Shown here: positions 9,392 to 17,219 of the stretch, in pieces
Layout: the number at the start of each line of letters is the position of its first letter
How positions within the stretch are numbered: the first letter of the stretch is position 1
NCBI GenBank assembly: GCA_003489145.1
Contig: DNJI01000101.1
Span: forward strand, 1 to 21,339
From: Gammaproteobacteria bacterium
GTDB taxonomy: Bacteria > Pseudomonadota > Gammaproteobacteria > PS1 > Pseudothioglobaceae
Length of the DNA stretch: 21,339 bases
Direction: 5' to 3'
Position numbers and translations under genes: made by a program
Notes under the pieces: generated by a model
The model's database searches: none
What the model saw: the letters and a program-made list of their open reading frames with translations, nothing else
Told to the model about the DNA's origin: nothing

Positions 9392-10400
9392 TTTTGACTT
9401 CGAATTACCGAAGTCACTCATCGCCCAGAATCCACCAAAAAATAGAACAGATTCACGTCTTTTAGTACCTCAATCGACTATTATCGATTCATTTTTTCAC
9501 CAAATAGAATCATTTATTAAACCGGGTGATTTGCTGGTTATGAACAATACTCGGGTGATTCCTGCTCGATTGTTTGGCCATAAAGCCTCAGGTGGAAAAG
9601 TTGAAATTATGATTGAGCGCCTGCTCAATGATCGACAAGTGTTAGCGATGGTTAAGGCCTCTAGAGCGCCAAAAATTGATAGTTTTATCACACTTGAAAA
9701 TGGAGATAAAGCTCAGATTATTAGCAAGGAAAACGGCTTTTATACGCTAGATTTTGTCACTGATTCACTCATTGATTTACTTGATAACGTTGGACATATT
9801 CCCTTACCACCCTATATTGAACGCAGTGATGAGCAAGCTGATCTTGAACGCTATCAAACTGTATTTGCCGATCGTGACGGCGCGGTAGCCGCCCCTACGG
9901 CAGGACTGCATTTTGATGATGAATTATTGTCATCTTTAAAAGAAAAAGGCATTGAACATTGTTTCGTTACTTTGCATGTCGGTGCCGGCACATACCAGCC
10001 AGTTAAAGCTGATAAGATTACAGATCATAAAATGCACAGTGAATATTTTGAAATTGATCAATCTAGCGTTGATCAAATTAATCAAACCAAAGATAATGGC
10101 GGTCGTATTATTGCTGTTGGTACGACAGCTGTACGCTCAATGGAGTCGGCCGCAAAAAGTGGGCAATTAAAAGCGACCAAAGAAGAGACGGATATTTTTA
10201 TTTACCCTGGTTATGAATTCAAAGTAGTAGATATGATGATTACTAATTTCCACTTACCAAAGTCATCACTATTGATGTTGGTGAGCGCCTTTATTGGCCG
10301 GGACAAAATGATGGAAATCTATCGGCACGCAATTGATAAAAAATATCGGTTTTTTTCTTATGGTGATGCCATGCTTTTGGAAAAACATGATGACAAATAG
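9378..10400 (+). CDS. queA: S-adenosylmethionine:tRNA ribosyltransferase-isomerase QueA
   Basis: QueA transfers and isomerises the ribosyl group of S-adenosylmethionine onto preQ1-modified tRNA to form epoxyqueuosine at wobble position 34 of tRNAs with GUN anticodons. The 340-residue protein has normal length and the typical N-terminus KLTDFDFELPKSLIAQNPP. Signatures include NNTRVIPARLFG (56-67), GHIPLPPYI (139-147), AAPTAGLHF (171-179), LHVGAGTYQPV (199-209) and TNFHLPKSSLLMLVSAF near the end. Its start lies 14 bases inside rnfG and its end overlaps recQ by 14 bases. The genes that often follow queA (tgt, yajC, secD) are absent here. Confidence 0.97.
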   Translation: MKLTDFDFELPKSLIAQNPPKNRTDSRLLVPQSTIIDSFFHQIESFIKPGDLLVMNNTRVIPARLFGHKASGGKVEIMIERLLNDRQVLAMVKASRAPKIDSFITLENGDKAQIISKENGFYTLDFVTDSLIDLLDNVGHIPLPPYIERSDEQADLERYQTVFADRDGAVAAPTAGLHFDDELLSSLKEKGIEHCFVTLHVGAGTYQPVKADKITDHKMHSEYFEIDQSSVDQINQTKDNGGRIIAVGTTAVRSMESAAKSGQLKATKEETDIFIYPGYEFKVVDMMITNFHLPKSSLLMLVSAFIGRDKMMEIYRHAIDKKYRFFSYGDAMLLEKHDDK

Positions 10401-12228
10401 AAAGAAACAAGTCTTACAAGAGGTTTTTGGATTTGATTCTTTTCGCCCCCTACAAGAGCAGGCAGTTGACAAAATCTTAGCGGGTGAAGATGTTTTATTA
10501 ATCCTTCCGACAGGCGGCGGTAAGTCGCTTTGTTATCAGTTGCCTGCGCTGTTAATGGACGGTATTTTGGTAGTTGTATCACCACTATTAGCGCTAATGC
10601 AAGATCAAATACTAGGCTTAGAAAGTAAAGGGATTAGTGCGACAATGCTATCATCTATGCAAAGCATGGAGGAAATACGAGTAACTGAAGAGGCGTTAAT
10701 AAACCAAGAAATTAAGGTTTTATTTGTTGCACCAGAACGCCTTAATAATGATTATTTTTTGTCATTCCTAGATTCATTAAAAATTGCGTTCTTTGCCGTT
10801 GATGAAGCGCATTGTGTAAGCGAGTGGGGGCACGAATTTCGATCCGATTATCGAGAATTAGGCTTGTTAAAAACACGCTTTCCTAATACTAGTGTTGCAG
10901 CTTTTACTGCTACGGCAACACCGCAAGTTGAAAAAGATATTGTTGCGCAGTTGAATTTTGAACAAAGAGAGAATATTATTCGCGGCACAGTGTTTCGTGA
11001 TAATTTGTATATTAATGCCAGTGTCAGACAAGGTAATGGCTATCAGCAAGTATTAAGTTTCTTAGAAAAACGTCAAAATGAGCAAGGTATTATCTATGCG
11101 CAGTCTCGTGCTAAGACTGAATCTCTGGCTAAATTTTTACAAGAGCAAGGGTTTCAAGCGCAGGCATATCATGCGGGATTAAGCCCGGCAGATAGGAAGT
11201 CTGCTTTTGCCAATTTCGTTGGTGAAAAAACCGATATTATGGTGGCAACCATTGCCTTTGGTATGGGCATTGATAAAAGCGATATTCGTTTTGTTATTCA
11301 TACCTCAATACCAAAAACCATTGAGGCTTATTATCAAGAAATTGGTAGAGCGGGTCGAGATGGGATTTCTAGCGAAGTGATGTTGTTATATGGTACTGCT
11401 GATATAGGTGTGCTCAGCCGCTTTATTGATGAAGTGGAAAATGAAGATTATCGTAATTTAGCGTTTGGAAAACTCAATACCGTTAAGCAGTATGCCTTCT
11501 CTGAAAGTTGTCGTCATCAAGCACTAAGTCGTTATTTTGATGAAAATATCGAACCGTGTAAAACAATGTGCGACAGTTGTAATGAGCCCGATACTGAGCG
11601 TAAAGACATTACTGAATTAGCGCAAAAATTCTTATCAACCATTTATCGTACCGAACAACGCTTTGGACAGAATTACGTTATTGACGTGTTGAGAGGGTCA
11701 AAAGTTCAAAAAGTTCTAAACAATCGACACGAAGATCTGTCTGTTTACGGCATAGGGAAAGAGCTTAGTAAGCCTCAATGGAAGATGATTGGCGATAGAT
11801 TACTAGAGTTAGAGTTGATCCAAGTAAGTGGTGAATATGGAAGTTTGGTACTCACTAGTCAAGCAAGATCAGTTTTAAAATCTGAAGAATCTGTTGATAT
11901 TCGTGCAGTTAATTTTAATATTAGTAAGAAGGGGTCGTCTTCATCCAAAAAGTCAAGGTCTGCCCCACCTAAATACAATTTTGATGAAGCCATATTTGAA
12001 TCACTTCGCGCATTAAGATTGGAGATTGCAACAGAAACTGAAATGCCTGCTTATGTTATTTTTGACAATAAAACCTTACAGGCTATGGCATATTTCTTAC
12101 CCAATAATAAAGATAAATTTTTGAAAGTTAATGGTGTTGGTGAAGTTAAATATGAAAAATATGGCGAACAATTTTTAGCGTTAATCAACACACTTCGTGC
12201 TGATGATTTTCAAGAGCCAATACAATAA
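10387..12228 (+). CDS. recQ: ATP-dependent DNA helicase RecQ
   Basis: RecQ is a 3'-5' DNA helicase for recombination and stalled-fork repair. The 613-residue protein has all expected parts: Walker A TGGGKS (42-47), DEAH box (139-142) followed by the aromatic-rich loop CVSEWGHEFR, motif VI QEIGRAGRDG (317-326), a zinc site with Cys375, Cys391, Cys395 and Cys398, a winged-helix RQC domain (about 405-505), a basic serine-rich linker, and an HRDC domain (about 532-605). Tandem ATGs stand at 10387 and 10390, with GGA five bases before the first. An upstream in-frame ATG at 10333 would add 18 residues unlike the family and fully inside queA, so I reject it. The gene overlaps the end of queA by 14 bases and ends ten bases before the HIT gene. 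Confidence 0.97.
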   Translation: MMTNRKKQVLQEVFGFDSFRPLQEQAVDKILAGEDVLLILPTGGGKSLCYQLPALLMDGILVVVSPLLALMQDQILGLESKGISATMLSSMQSMEEIRVTEEALINQEIKVLFVAPERLNNDYFLSFLDSLKIAFFAVDEAHCVSEWGHEFRSDYRELGLLKTRFPNTSVAAFTATATPQVEKDIVAQLNFEQRENIIRGTVFRDNLYINASVRQGNGYQQVLSFLEKRQNEQGIIYAQSRAKTESLAKFLQEQGFQAQAYHAGLSPADRKSAFANFVGEKTDIMVATIAFGMGIDKSDIRFVIHTSIPKTIEAYYQEIGRAGRDGISSEVMLLYGTADIGVLSRFIDEVENEDYRNLAFGKLNTVKQYAFSESCRHQALSRYFDENIEPCKTMCDSCNEPDTERKDITELAQKFLSTIYRTEQRFGQNYVIDVLRGSKVQKVLNNRHEDLSVYGIGKELSKPQWKMIGDRLLELELIQVSGEYGSLVLTSQARSVLKSEESVDIRAVNFNISKKGSSSSKKSRSAPPKYNFDEAIFESLRALRLEIATETEMPAYVIFDNKTLQAMAYFLPNNKDKFLKVNGVGEVKYEKYGEQFLALINTLRADDFQEPIQ

Positions 12229-12237
12229 AGAGGTGAG
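12229..12237 (+). promoter_or_regulatory. Strong ribosome-binding site for the HIT-family gene
   Basis: AGAGGTGAG begins directly after the recQ stop and ends one base before the ATG at 12239; the GAGGTG core ends three bases before it. It is one of the best Shine-Dalgarno matches in the window and decides this start over an upstream in-frame TTG at 12197. Confidence 0.6.
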
Positions 12238-12238
12238 T

Positions 12239-12595
12239 ATGATTTATGAAAATGATTTAGTGATTGTAGAAATTGAGCCAAGCGAAATCCCTTGGGTGAA
12301 GGTTTTTACTCAACGAAAAATCAAAGAATTTAGTGAATGCACAGTAGAAGAAAAAACTGAAATTTTTAGAATTATCGATATCACTGAGAAATTAATGCTA
12401 AGCTATTTCAATGCAGATAAGATTAACATCGCTTCATTTGGGAATATGTTGCCCCATGTTCATTGGCATGTGATGGCACGTTTTGAAGGGGATAGCCACT
12501 TTCCAGAACCAATGTGGGGCACACAACAAAGAGAATCACAATTAGATCTACCCAATTTTGAGGTATTCTTTACTCAACTAGGAGAGCAACTATGA
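12239..12595 (+). CDS. HIT family (histidine triad) hydrolase
   Basis: This 118-residue protein carries the histidine triad HVHWHVM (73-79), preceded by FGNMLPH, which is the signature of the HIT superfamily of nucleotide hydrolases and transferases. The middle His would act as nucleophile on a nucleoside phosphoramidate or dinucleotide; the exact substrate cannot be told. The SFGNMLPHVHWH context and short length resemble the small proteobacterial HIT proteins of diadenosine tetraphosphate hydrolase type. The start at 12239 follows a strong ribosome-binding site. Its stop overlaps the next start as ATGA, so it is likely co-translated with the thioredoxin-like gene. Confidence 0.88.
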   Translation: MIYENDLVIVEIEPSEIPWVKVFTQRKIKEFSECTVEEKTEIFRIIDITEKLMLSYFNADKINIASFGNMLPHVHWHVMARFEGDSHFPEPMWGTQQRESQLDLPNFEVFFTQLGEQL

Positions 12596-12921
12596 ACCAA
12601 TTAGAGAATCAAGAGCAATTAGATGTATTAAAGCGTGAAAAAGATGCAGTGTTGATTCTATTTGGTGGTGCACATTGTGGCGTGTGCCAAACCATCAAAC
12701 CCCAAATCGATGAAAAATTCTCGCTCAAATTTCCAAATTTAGAGATGGTTTATATTGATTGTGAACAATTGCAAGAGGTTTGTGCACAACACGGTGTATT
12801 TTCTTTGCCAGTGGTGCAAGTGTTCTTCATGGGGCAGAAATTTATTGAAGAAGTAAGAGGGTTTTCACTGTTGGCATTAGAGCAAGAGATAGAAAAAACC
12901 TACGCCAAGATGAGTGGCTAA
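12592..12921 (+). CDS. Thioredoxin-like protein with CGVC active site
   Basis: This 109-residue protein has a thioredoxin fold: AVLILFGGAHCGVC (19-32) gives the beta strand and redox pair Cys29/Cys32, and SLPVVQVFF (71-79) gives the cis-proline Pro73. Two further cysteines, Cys57 and Cys64, are not part of the standard site. There is no signal peptide, so it should act in the cytoplasm as a disulfide reductase or redox partner. CGVC differs from the CGPC of general thioredoxins, which suggests a specialised member. AGGAGAG at 12580-12586, five bases before the ATG, is a good ribosome-binding site. It ends the long plus-strand run; its TAA overlaps the stop of the convergent gene. Confidence 0.85.
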   Translation: MNQLENQEQLDVLKREKDAVLILFGGAHCGVCQTIKPQIDEKFSLKFPNLEMVYIDCEQLQEVCAQHGVFSLPVVQVFFMGQKFIEEVRGFSLLALEQEIEKTYAKMSG

Positions 12922-13715
12922 CTATTGTCTTTAATTTTTTGTAAAGTTGATACTTCCAGATTGAATTCTTGAGCAAGTTGTAGTGCTCTATTTAGTCGTG
13001 CAGGTGCAGATCTCCCCATACACCCGTGCTCAAGATCGCCTTCAAAAGCTTCAATCATGCCTTGTTCTAAGGCTTCATCGTCAAAAGTTTTCCCAGTTAA
13101 AGCAGTTTGAAGTTTAAGTATATCAATCGAAACTTCGCGCATTAATTGTAAATGATTATTGCGCAAGTCATTCACATTAGCACCCGATTCAATCGCCACA
13201 CCTCCCAGAGGGCTGCTGTGTATCGCCAGGCCGGCAATATTAGTAGTAAGAATGTAAAGATTTTTTAGTACTAATTCAAACAATAATTCATCTTTATTAG
13301 CAACAACATGTGCTGGAATATCAATAAGCGCAAGAGAGTCAGCAAGAGTTTGCGCCTTTGGGCCAAAGGCAGGGGATGAGATAAGTACTTTTGAATCCAT
13401 GCCTTTTTTCTTTTCAAACCATACTGAAATGACAGTGGGATTTGTAAAATTATGTGTTTCCCAATCTCTTGGTAAAAGCTCATTTTGCATCATCGCCACA
13501 CGATCTTTCCATTCAGAAGGAATAGAAGATAGTGCAGATTGCAGGTCACTTTCAGCAGTACAAACTAAGATTAGCTCAGGATCAATACTGGCTTTTAATT
13601 CATTAATATCTGTTGATCTGGTGATTGGATAAACAGCATGATTGTTTTTTAAAAAAGCACGTGCAAACACACTACCAAGTTCGCCAATACCTAAAACAAC
13701 AATGGGTTTTTTCAT
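12918..13715 (-). CDS. Rossmann-fold NAD(P)-binding protein, distantly ketopantoate-reductase-like, function unknown
   Basis: I do not recognise this 265-residue protein with certainty. Its N-terminus, [19 protein letters not shown], is a classic dinucleotide-binding fold with GIGELG at residues 9-14. [11 protein letters not shown] (about 48-58) and [10 protein letters not shown] (about 75-84) lie where ketopantoate reductases have their second nucleotide contact and QNG loop. The C-terminal half is helical and ends in a segment with [17 protein letters not shown], possibly a substrate-binding or dimer region. The fold suggests an NAD(P)-dependent oxidoreductase of the ApbA/PanE or 6-phosphogluconate dehydrogenase type, but no catalytic residue is assignable. 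It starts inside the sucD stop (ATGA), so it is probably co-translated with succinyl-CoA synthetase. Its TAG overlaps the TAA of the convergent thioredoxin gene. Confidence 0.6.
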   Translation of the reverse strand: MKKPIVVLGIGELGSVFARAFLKNNHAVYPITRSTDINELKASIDPELILVCTAESDLQSALSSIPSEWKDRVAMMQNELLPRDWETHNFTNPTVISVWFEKKKGMDSKVLISSPAFGPKAQTLADSLALIDIPAHVVANKDELLFELVLKNLYILTTNIAGLAIHSSPLGGVAIESGANVNDLRNNHLQLMREVSIDILKLQTALTGKTFDDEALEQGMIEAFEGDLEHGCMGRSAPARLNRALQLAQEFNLEVSTLQKIKDNS

Positions 13716-14581
13716 TTTAGAATCTCTACTAAAGTTGAACCCATGGTGGCTGGTGTTGGTGATACTGCTACACCAGCCAACTCAAGTGCTTTAATTTTAT
13801 CAATGGCTTTTCCACTACCACCACTAATGACAGCGCCTGCATGCCCCATACGCTTGCCTTTTGGTGCGGTGAGTCCGGCAATATAAGATACAACGGGTTT
13901 TGATATGTTTGACTGAATGTATTCTGCCGCTTCTTCTTCAGCAGATCCGCCGATTTCACCCACCATAATAATTGATTGGGTTTGGTCGTCAGCTTCGAAT
14001 AACTTTAAGCAATCAATAAAATTCATACCTTGAATTGGGTCGCCACCAATACCGATACAAGTGCTTTGACCAAGCCCTGCTTGAGTGGTTTGGTGTACAG
14101 CCTCGTAGGTAAGTGTGCCAGAACGAGACACCACACCAACGCTACCGGCTTGGTGAATATTGCCCGGCATAATGCCGAGTTTGCATTCATCAGGGGTGAT
14201 TACACCAGGGCAATTGGGGCCAATTAGTGTTGAATTTGAGTCTTTTAAGATTGCCTTGATTTTAAGCATATCTTGTACTGGGATGCCTTCGGTGATACAG
14301 GCGATTACCGGCATTTCAGCTTCAATCGCTTCAACGATAGAGGCGTATGCAAAACGTGGTGGCACGTAAATCATGGTGGCATTCGCACCGGTTTCAGCCA
14401 TGGATTCTTTCACTGAGTTAAATACGGGTAAGTCTAGATGTGTTTGACCGCCTTTGCCCGGGGTGACACCACCAACAAATTGTGTGCCGTAGGCAATTGA
14501 TTGTTCAGAGTGAAAAGTACCCTGCTTGCCGGTAAAGCCTTGAGTGATAACTTTAGTATCTTTATTGATCAATACACTCAT
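13712..14581 (-). CDS. sucD: Succinyl-CoA synthetase (ADP-forming) subunit alpha SucD
   Basis: SucD is the catalytic alpha subunit of succinyl-CoA synthetase, which interconverts succinyl-CoA and succinate with formation or use of ATP in the TCA cycle. The 289-residue protein has normal length. It shows the CoA-binding segment [10 protein letters not shown] (15-24), TEGIPVQDM (98-106), IGPNCPG (120-126) and the phosphohistidine loop GHAGAV with His247. Its ATG overlaps the stop of sucC and its TGA overlaps the start of the downstream Rossmann-fold gene, both as ATGA, so the three genes look tightly coupled. No 2-oxoglutarate dehydrogenase genes accompany it here, unlike the E. coli suc operon. 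Confidence 0.97.
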   Translation of the reverse strand: MSVLINKDTKVITQGFTGKQGTFHSEQSIAYGTQFVGGVTPGKGGQTHLDLPVFNSVKESMAETGANATMIYVPPRFAYASIVEAIEAEMPVIACITEGIPVQDMLKIKAILKDSNSTLIGPNCPGVITPDECKLGIMPGNIHQAGSVGVVSRSGTLTYEAVHQTTQAGLGQSTCIGIGGDPIQGMNFIDCLKLFEADDQTQSIIMVGEIGGSAEEEAAEYIQSNISKPVVSYIAGLTAPKGKRMGHAGAVISGGSGKAIDKIKALELAGVAVSPTPATMGSTLVEILK

Positions 14582-15738
14582 TTTGACAACTCCACAATTT
14601 TAATAGCTGCTTGGGTTAAGTCTGCTTCGGTGTGAATATCGCAGTCAGAATCATCTAAAAGTTTTAATCCTGCTGGGGCGTTAGTGCCCTCAAGCCTTAC
14701 AACAATTGGTAGGTTTAACCCAACCTTTTCAATGGCTTGTAGAATACCTTCGGCGATTAAATCACAACGGACAATACCGCCAAAAATATTAACCAAAATA
14801 CCTTTAACATTATCTTCTGTTTGGATGAGTTCAAAGGCTTTAGCAACACGTTCAGCGGTGGTGCCACCACCCACATCCAAGAAGTTAGCGGGTGAGCCAC
14901 CATGATGCTCAATCAGATCCATAGTGGCCATGGCCAAACCTGCGCCATTCACCATGCAGCCAATCGTGCCATCAAGCGAAATATAGTTAAGCTGGTGTTC
15001 TGCTGCCTGCCTTTCTTTTTCATCTTCTTGTGAAGTGTCGCGCATCTCAATAATATCTTCATGTCGATAAAGTGCATTATCGTCAAAGTCAATCTTCCCA
15101 TCGAGTGCTAGTAAGTTCTTTTCTGCCGTGGTAATTAGTGGGTTGATTTCAATTAAACTCACATCTTTGGTGGTGAAAATTACATATAGACCAATCAATG
15201 CATTGCTAAATTGCTTGGCCAACTCACCTTCAAGATTAAGACTTTCAGCAATTGAAAGACAATCTTGAGTGGTTAAATTTCCCAATGGATCAACCCCAAA
15301 TTTGATAATTTTATCTGGCGTTTCGGCGGCTACTTTTTCAATATCTATGCCACCTGCAGTTGAGGCTAAAATAGTAATCTTTTGAGTTTGACGATCAACC
15401 AGCAAGCCCAAATAAAGCTCGCGTTCAATATTTTGACCACCTTCAATTAATAACTGACTAATCGGTAGACCCTTGGTATCTGTTTGCGGCGTGATTAAGT
15501 TTGATCCAAACAATTGATTACAAGCAGCTTCAACCTCGTTAATTGAACGACATAAAATCACACCGCCACCTTTGCCACGCCCGCCTGCGTGTACTTGCGC
15601 TTTAACAACCCAGATATCACCACCCAACGATGCACAAGCGTTTTTAGCTTGAGATACGTTATCAATCAGCACTGATTCAGGTGTTTTAATATTGAATTGC
15701 CTAAACAGGGATTTAGCCTGGTATTCGTGTATGTGCAT
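14578..15738 (-). CDS. sucC: Succinyl-CoA synthetase (ADP-forming) subunit beta SucC
   Basis: SucC is the beta subunit of succinyl-CoA synthetase, an ATP-grasp protein that binds nucleotide and succinate and pairs with SucD. The 386-residue protein begins [12 protein letters not shown], the standard start. [15 protein letters not shown] (46-60) forms the nucleotide-binding loop, LIEINPL supplies magnesium ligands, and the C-terminal domain has [33 protein letters not shown] and GTNAPAG. It is the first gene of the minus-strand trio; its start lies 52 bases from the divergent efp start, so any promoter must sit in that short spacer or overlap efp. Confidence 0.97.
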   Translation of the reverse strand: MHIHEYQAKSLFRQFNIKTPESVLIDNVSQAKNACASLGGDIWVVKAQVHAGGRGKGGGVILCRSINEVEAACNQLFGSNLITPQTDTKGLPISQLLIEGGQNIERELYLGLLVDRQTQKITILASTAGGIDIEKVAAETPDKIIKFGVDPLGNLTTQDCLSIAESLNLEGELAKQFSNALIGLYVIFTTKDVSLIEINPLITTAEKNLLALDGKIDFDDNALYRHEDIIEMRDTSQEDEKERQAAEHQLNYISLDGTIGCMVNGAGLAMATMDLIEHHGGSPANFLDVGGGTTAERVAKAFELIQTEDNVKGILVNIFGGIVRCDLIAEGILQAIEKVGLNLPIVVRLEGTNAPAGLKLLDDSDCDIHTEADLTQAAIKIVELSK

Positions 15739-15790
15739 GAAAAAGTGCGTAAAATAAGATGCTTGAATTTTACACTTAATACTTAAAAAA
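15739..15790. promoter_or_regulatory. Short divergent spacer between sucC and efp
   Basis: This 52-base AT-rich gap separates two divergent starts, so promoters for both the sucCD and the efp transcripts should lie here or overlap the first codons. On the minus strand TAAAAT (complement of 15767-15772) and on the plus strand TAAGAT (15755-15760) resemble -10 boxes, but neither has a good -35 partner at 16-18 bases. The inference of promoter activity rests on the divergent layout rather than on clear boxes. Confidence 0.35.
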
Positions 15791-16354
15791 ATGGCGAATT
15801 ACTCCACCAGTCAATTTAAAAACGGCCTAAAACTAATACTAGATGGCAATCCTTGTTCAATTATTAATAATGAGATTCGCAAGCCCGGCAAAGGGCAGGC
15901 TTCTAATAAAGTTAAGCTAAGGGATTTAATCACCGGAAAAACCCTAGAAAAAACCTTTAAATCAGGTGAGTCTGTCGAAGGTGCTGATGTGATGGAATTA
16001 GATATGCAATATTTATATAACGACGGTAGTGAGTGGAGTTTTATGGATCCAAATACTTTCGAGCAATATATGGTTAATGACAATGCCATGGATGATGTTA
16101 GAGGTTATTTGGTAGAACAAGATATGTGTGTAGTAACGCTTTGGAACGACAACCCAATTTCAGTGACACCACCTAACCATGTGATGCTTGAAGTCGTAGA
16201 TACCGACCCCGGACTTAAGGGTGATACTGCTGGTACTGGCGGTAAACCAGCCACAATGAACACAGGCGTAGTAGTTCAAGTGCCATTATTTATCAGTATT
16301 GGTGAAAAAGTAAAAGTAGATACACGCACAAACGAATATGCGGGACGAACTTAA
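15791..16354 (+). CDS. efp: Elongation factor P
   Basis: EF-P rescues ribosomes stalled at consecutive prolines by entering next to the P-site tRNA. The 187-residue protein has the three-domain bacterial length. The modification loop reads RKPGKGQAS, with Lys34 at the tip, the residue that EpmA beta-lysylates in E. coli. The C-terminal domain ends with [16 protein letters not shown], the standard family ending. The gene for EpmA starts 17 bases before its stop, so substrate and modifier are made from overlapping genes. No clear Shine-Dalgarno sequence precedes its ATG. Confidence 0.97.
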   Translation: MANYSTSQFKNGLKLILDGNPCSIINNEIRKPGKGQASNKVKLRDLITGKTLEKTFKSGESVEGADVMELDMQYLYNDGSEWSFMDPNTFEQYMVNDNAMDDVRGYLVEQDMCVVTLWNDNPISVTPPNHVMLEVVDTDPGLKGDTAGTGGKPATMNTGVVVQVPLFISIGEKVKVDTRTNEYAGRT

Positions 16355-17216
16355 GCGTTATAACCATTTCTTAGCACAAATTCGACAATTCTTTTCTCAA
16401 CAAGATGTCGTTGAGGTGCAAACACCCCAGCTTTTAAACACCCCAACAACTGATGTTTACATTGACAGCATTGCCATGCAAGTTAATGGGGATTTTGAAA
16501 AAAAATCAAAATTTTTACACACTTCTCCAGAAATAGAAATGAAAAAACTGTTGGCGAATGGCAGTGGCGATATTTATCAGATTTGCCAAGTATTTCGTGA
16601 CAATGAGCAAGGCTCTCATAACTTTAACGAGTTCACGATGCTTGAATATTATCGACAAGACTTTGATATTCATCAGTTGATGGATGATATAACTCAGTTG
16701 TTAAAAACATTGGGTATTGATTCCCAGGTAACTAAATTATCTTATGCACAAGCTTTTTTTGAATATGGTGATATCGATATTCTCAATACGGATTTTGCAG
16801 CACTAAAGGTTATTGCTAGGACTCATGGTTTAAGTATAGATTTCGAGTGGATTGAAGATTTACAAATTTTTCTATTTACGCATTTGATCGAGCCAAAATT
16901 AAAAGACTTATCCTTATGTTTTATTTATGACTATCCAGCTGTACAATCTGCTTTGGCAATAGTGGAGGGCAAAGTATCGCACCGATTTGAGCTGTATATA
17001 AATGGGGTAGAGATTGCTAATGGCTACGACGAGTTGCGTCATGCTAATGAGTATCAAGTAGTGTTTGAGCAAGAAATAGAAAAACGTAGAACGCTTAAAA
17101 AATACACACCTGATTTGAATAAAGGTTATTTAGAGGCTGTTCAATCGTCACTACCCCAGTGTGCTGGTGTGGCTATTGGAATGGTGCGATTGTTCAGTGA
17201 AATTAATTTAAAATGA
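16338..17216 (+). CDS. epmA: EF-P lysine lysyltransferase EpmA (GenX/PoxA), with unusual motif 3
   Basis: EpmA is a class II lysyl-tRNA-synthetase paralogue that attaches (R)-beta-lysine to EF-P Lys34. The 292-residue protein lacks the N-terminal anticodon-binding domain of LysRS, as expected. Motif 1 is [10 protein letters not shown] (24-33), motif 2 is [20 protein letters not shown] (84-103), and [19 protein letters not shown] (215-233) is the conserved active-site region. Motif 3 reads [10 protein letters not shown] (277-286): the arginine is kept, but the aspartate before it in the E. coli form (GVDRL) is valine, and the protein stops eight residues after that arginine, lacking the usual C-terminal helix. 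E. coli EpmA has 325 residues. EpmB, which makes beta-lysine, is not in the window. The overlap with efp strongly supports the role. Confidence 0.9.
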   Translation: MRDELKRYNHFLAQIRQFFSQQDVVEVQTPQLLNTPTTDVYIDSIAMQVNGDFEKKSKFLHTSPEIEMKKLLANGSGDIYQICQVFRDNEQGSHNFNEFTMLEYYRQDFDIHQLMDDITQLLKTLGIDSQVTKLSYAQAFFEYGDIDILNTDFAALKVIARTHGLSIDFEWIEDLQIFLFTHLIEPKLKDLSLCFIYDYPAVQSALAIVEGKVSHRFELYINGVEIANGYDELRHANEYQVVFEQEIEKRRTLKKYTPDLNKGYLEAVQSSLPQCAGVAIGMVRLFSEINLK

Positions 17217-17219
17217 GTC

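Noticed and set aside
10333..10386. Longer start for recQ inside queA
   Set aside because: The extra residues are not RecQ-like and the tandem ATG at 10387 has a GGA element at good distance.
12197..12238. Upstream TTG start for the HIT gene
   Set aside because: It lies in the end of recQ, whereas the ATG at 12239 directly follows a strong ribosome-binding site and starts the family-like sequence.
10387..12921. recQ, HIT and thioredoxin genes as a possible defence system
   Set aside because: RecQ has the ordinary housekeeping domain set, the neighbours are core genes, and there is no nuclease, toxin or sensor; simple adjacency in a packed genome is enough.
12895..12960. Bidirectional terminator between the thioredoxin and Rossmann-fold genes
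   Set aside because: I found no GC-rich inverted repeat with a T tract; both coding regions run right through the point of convergence.
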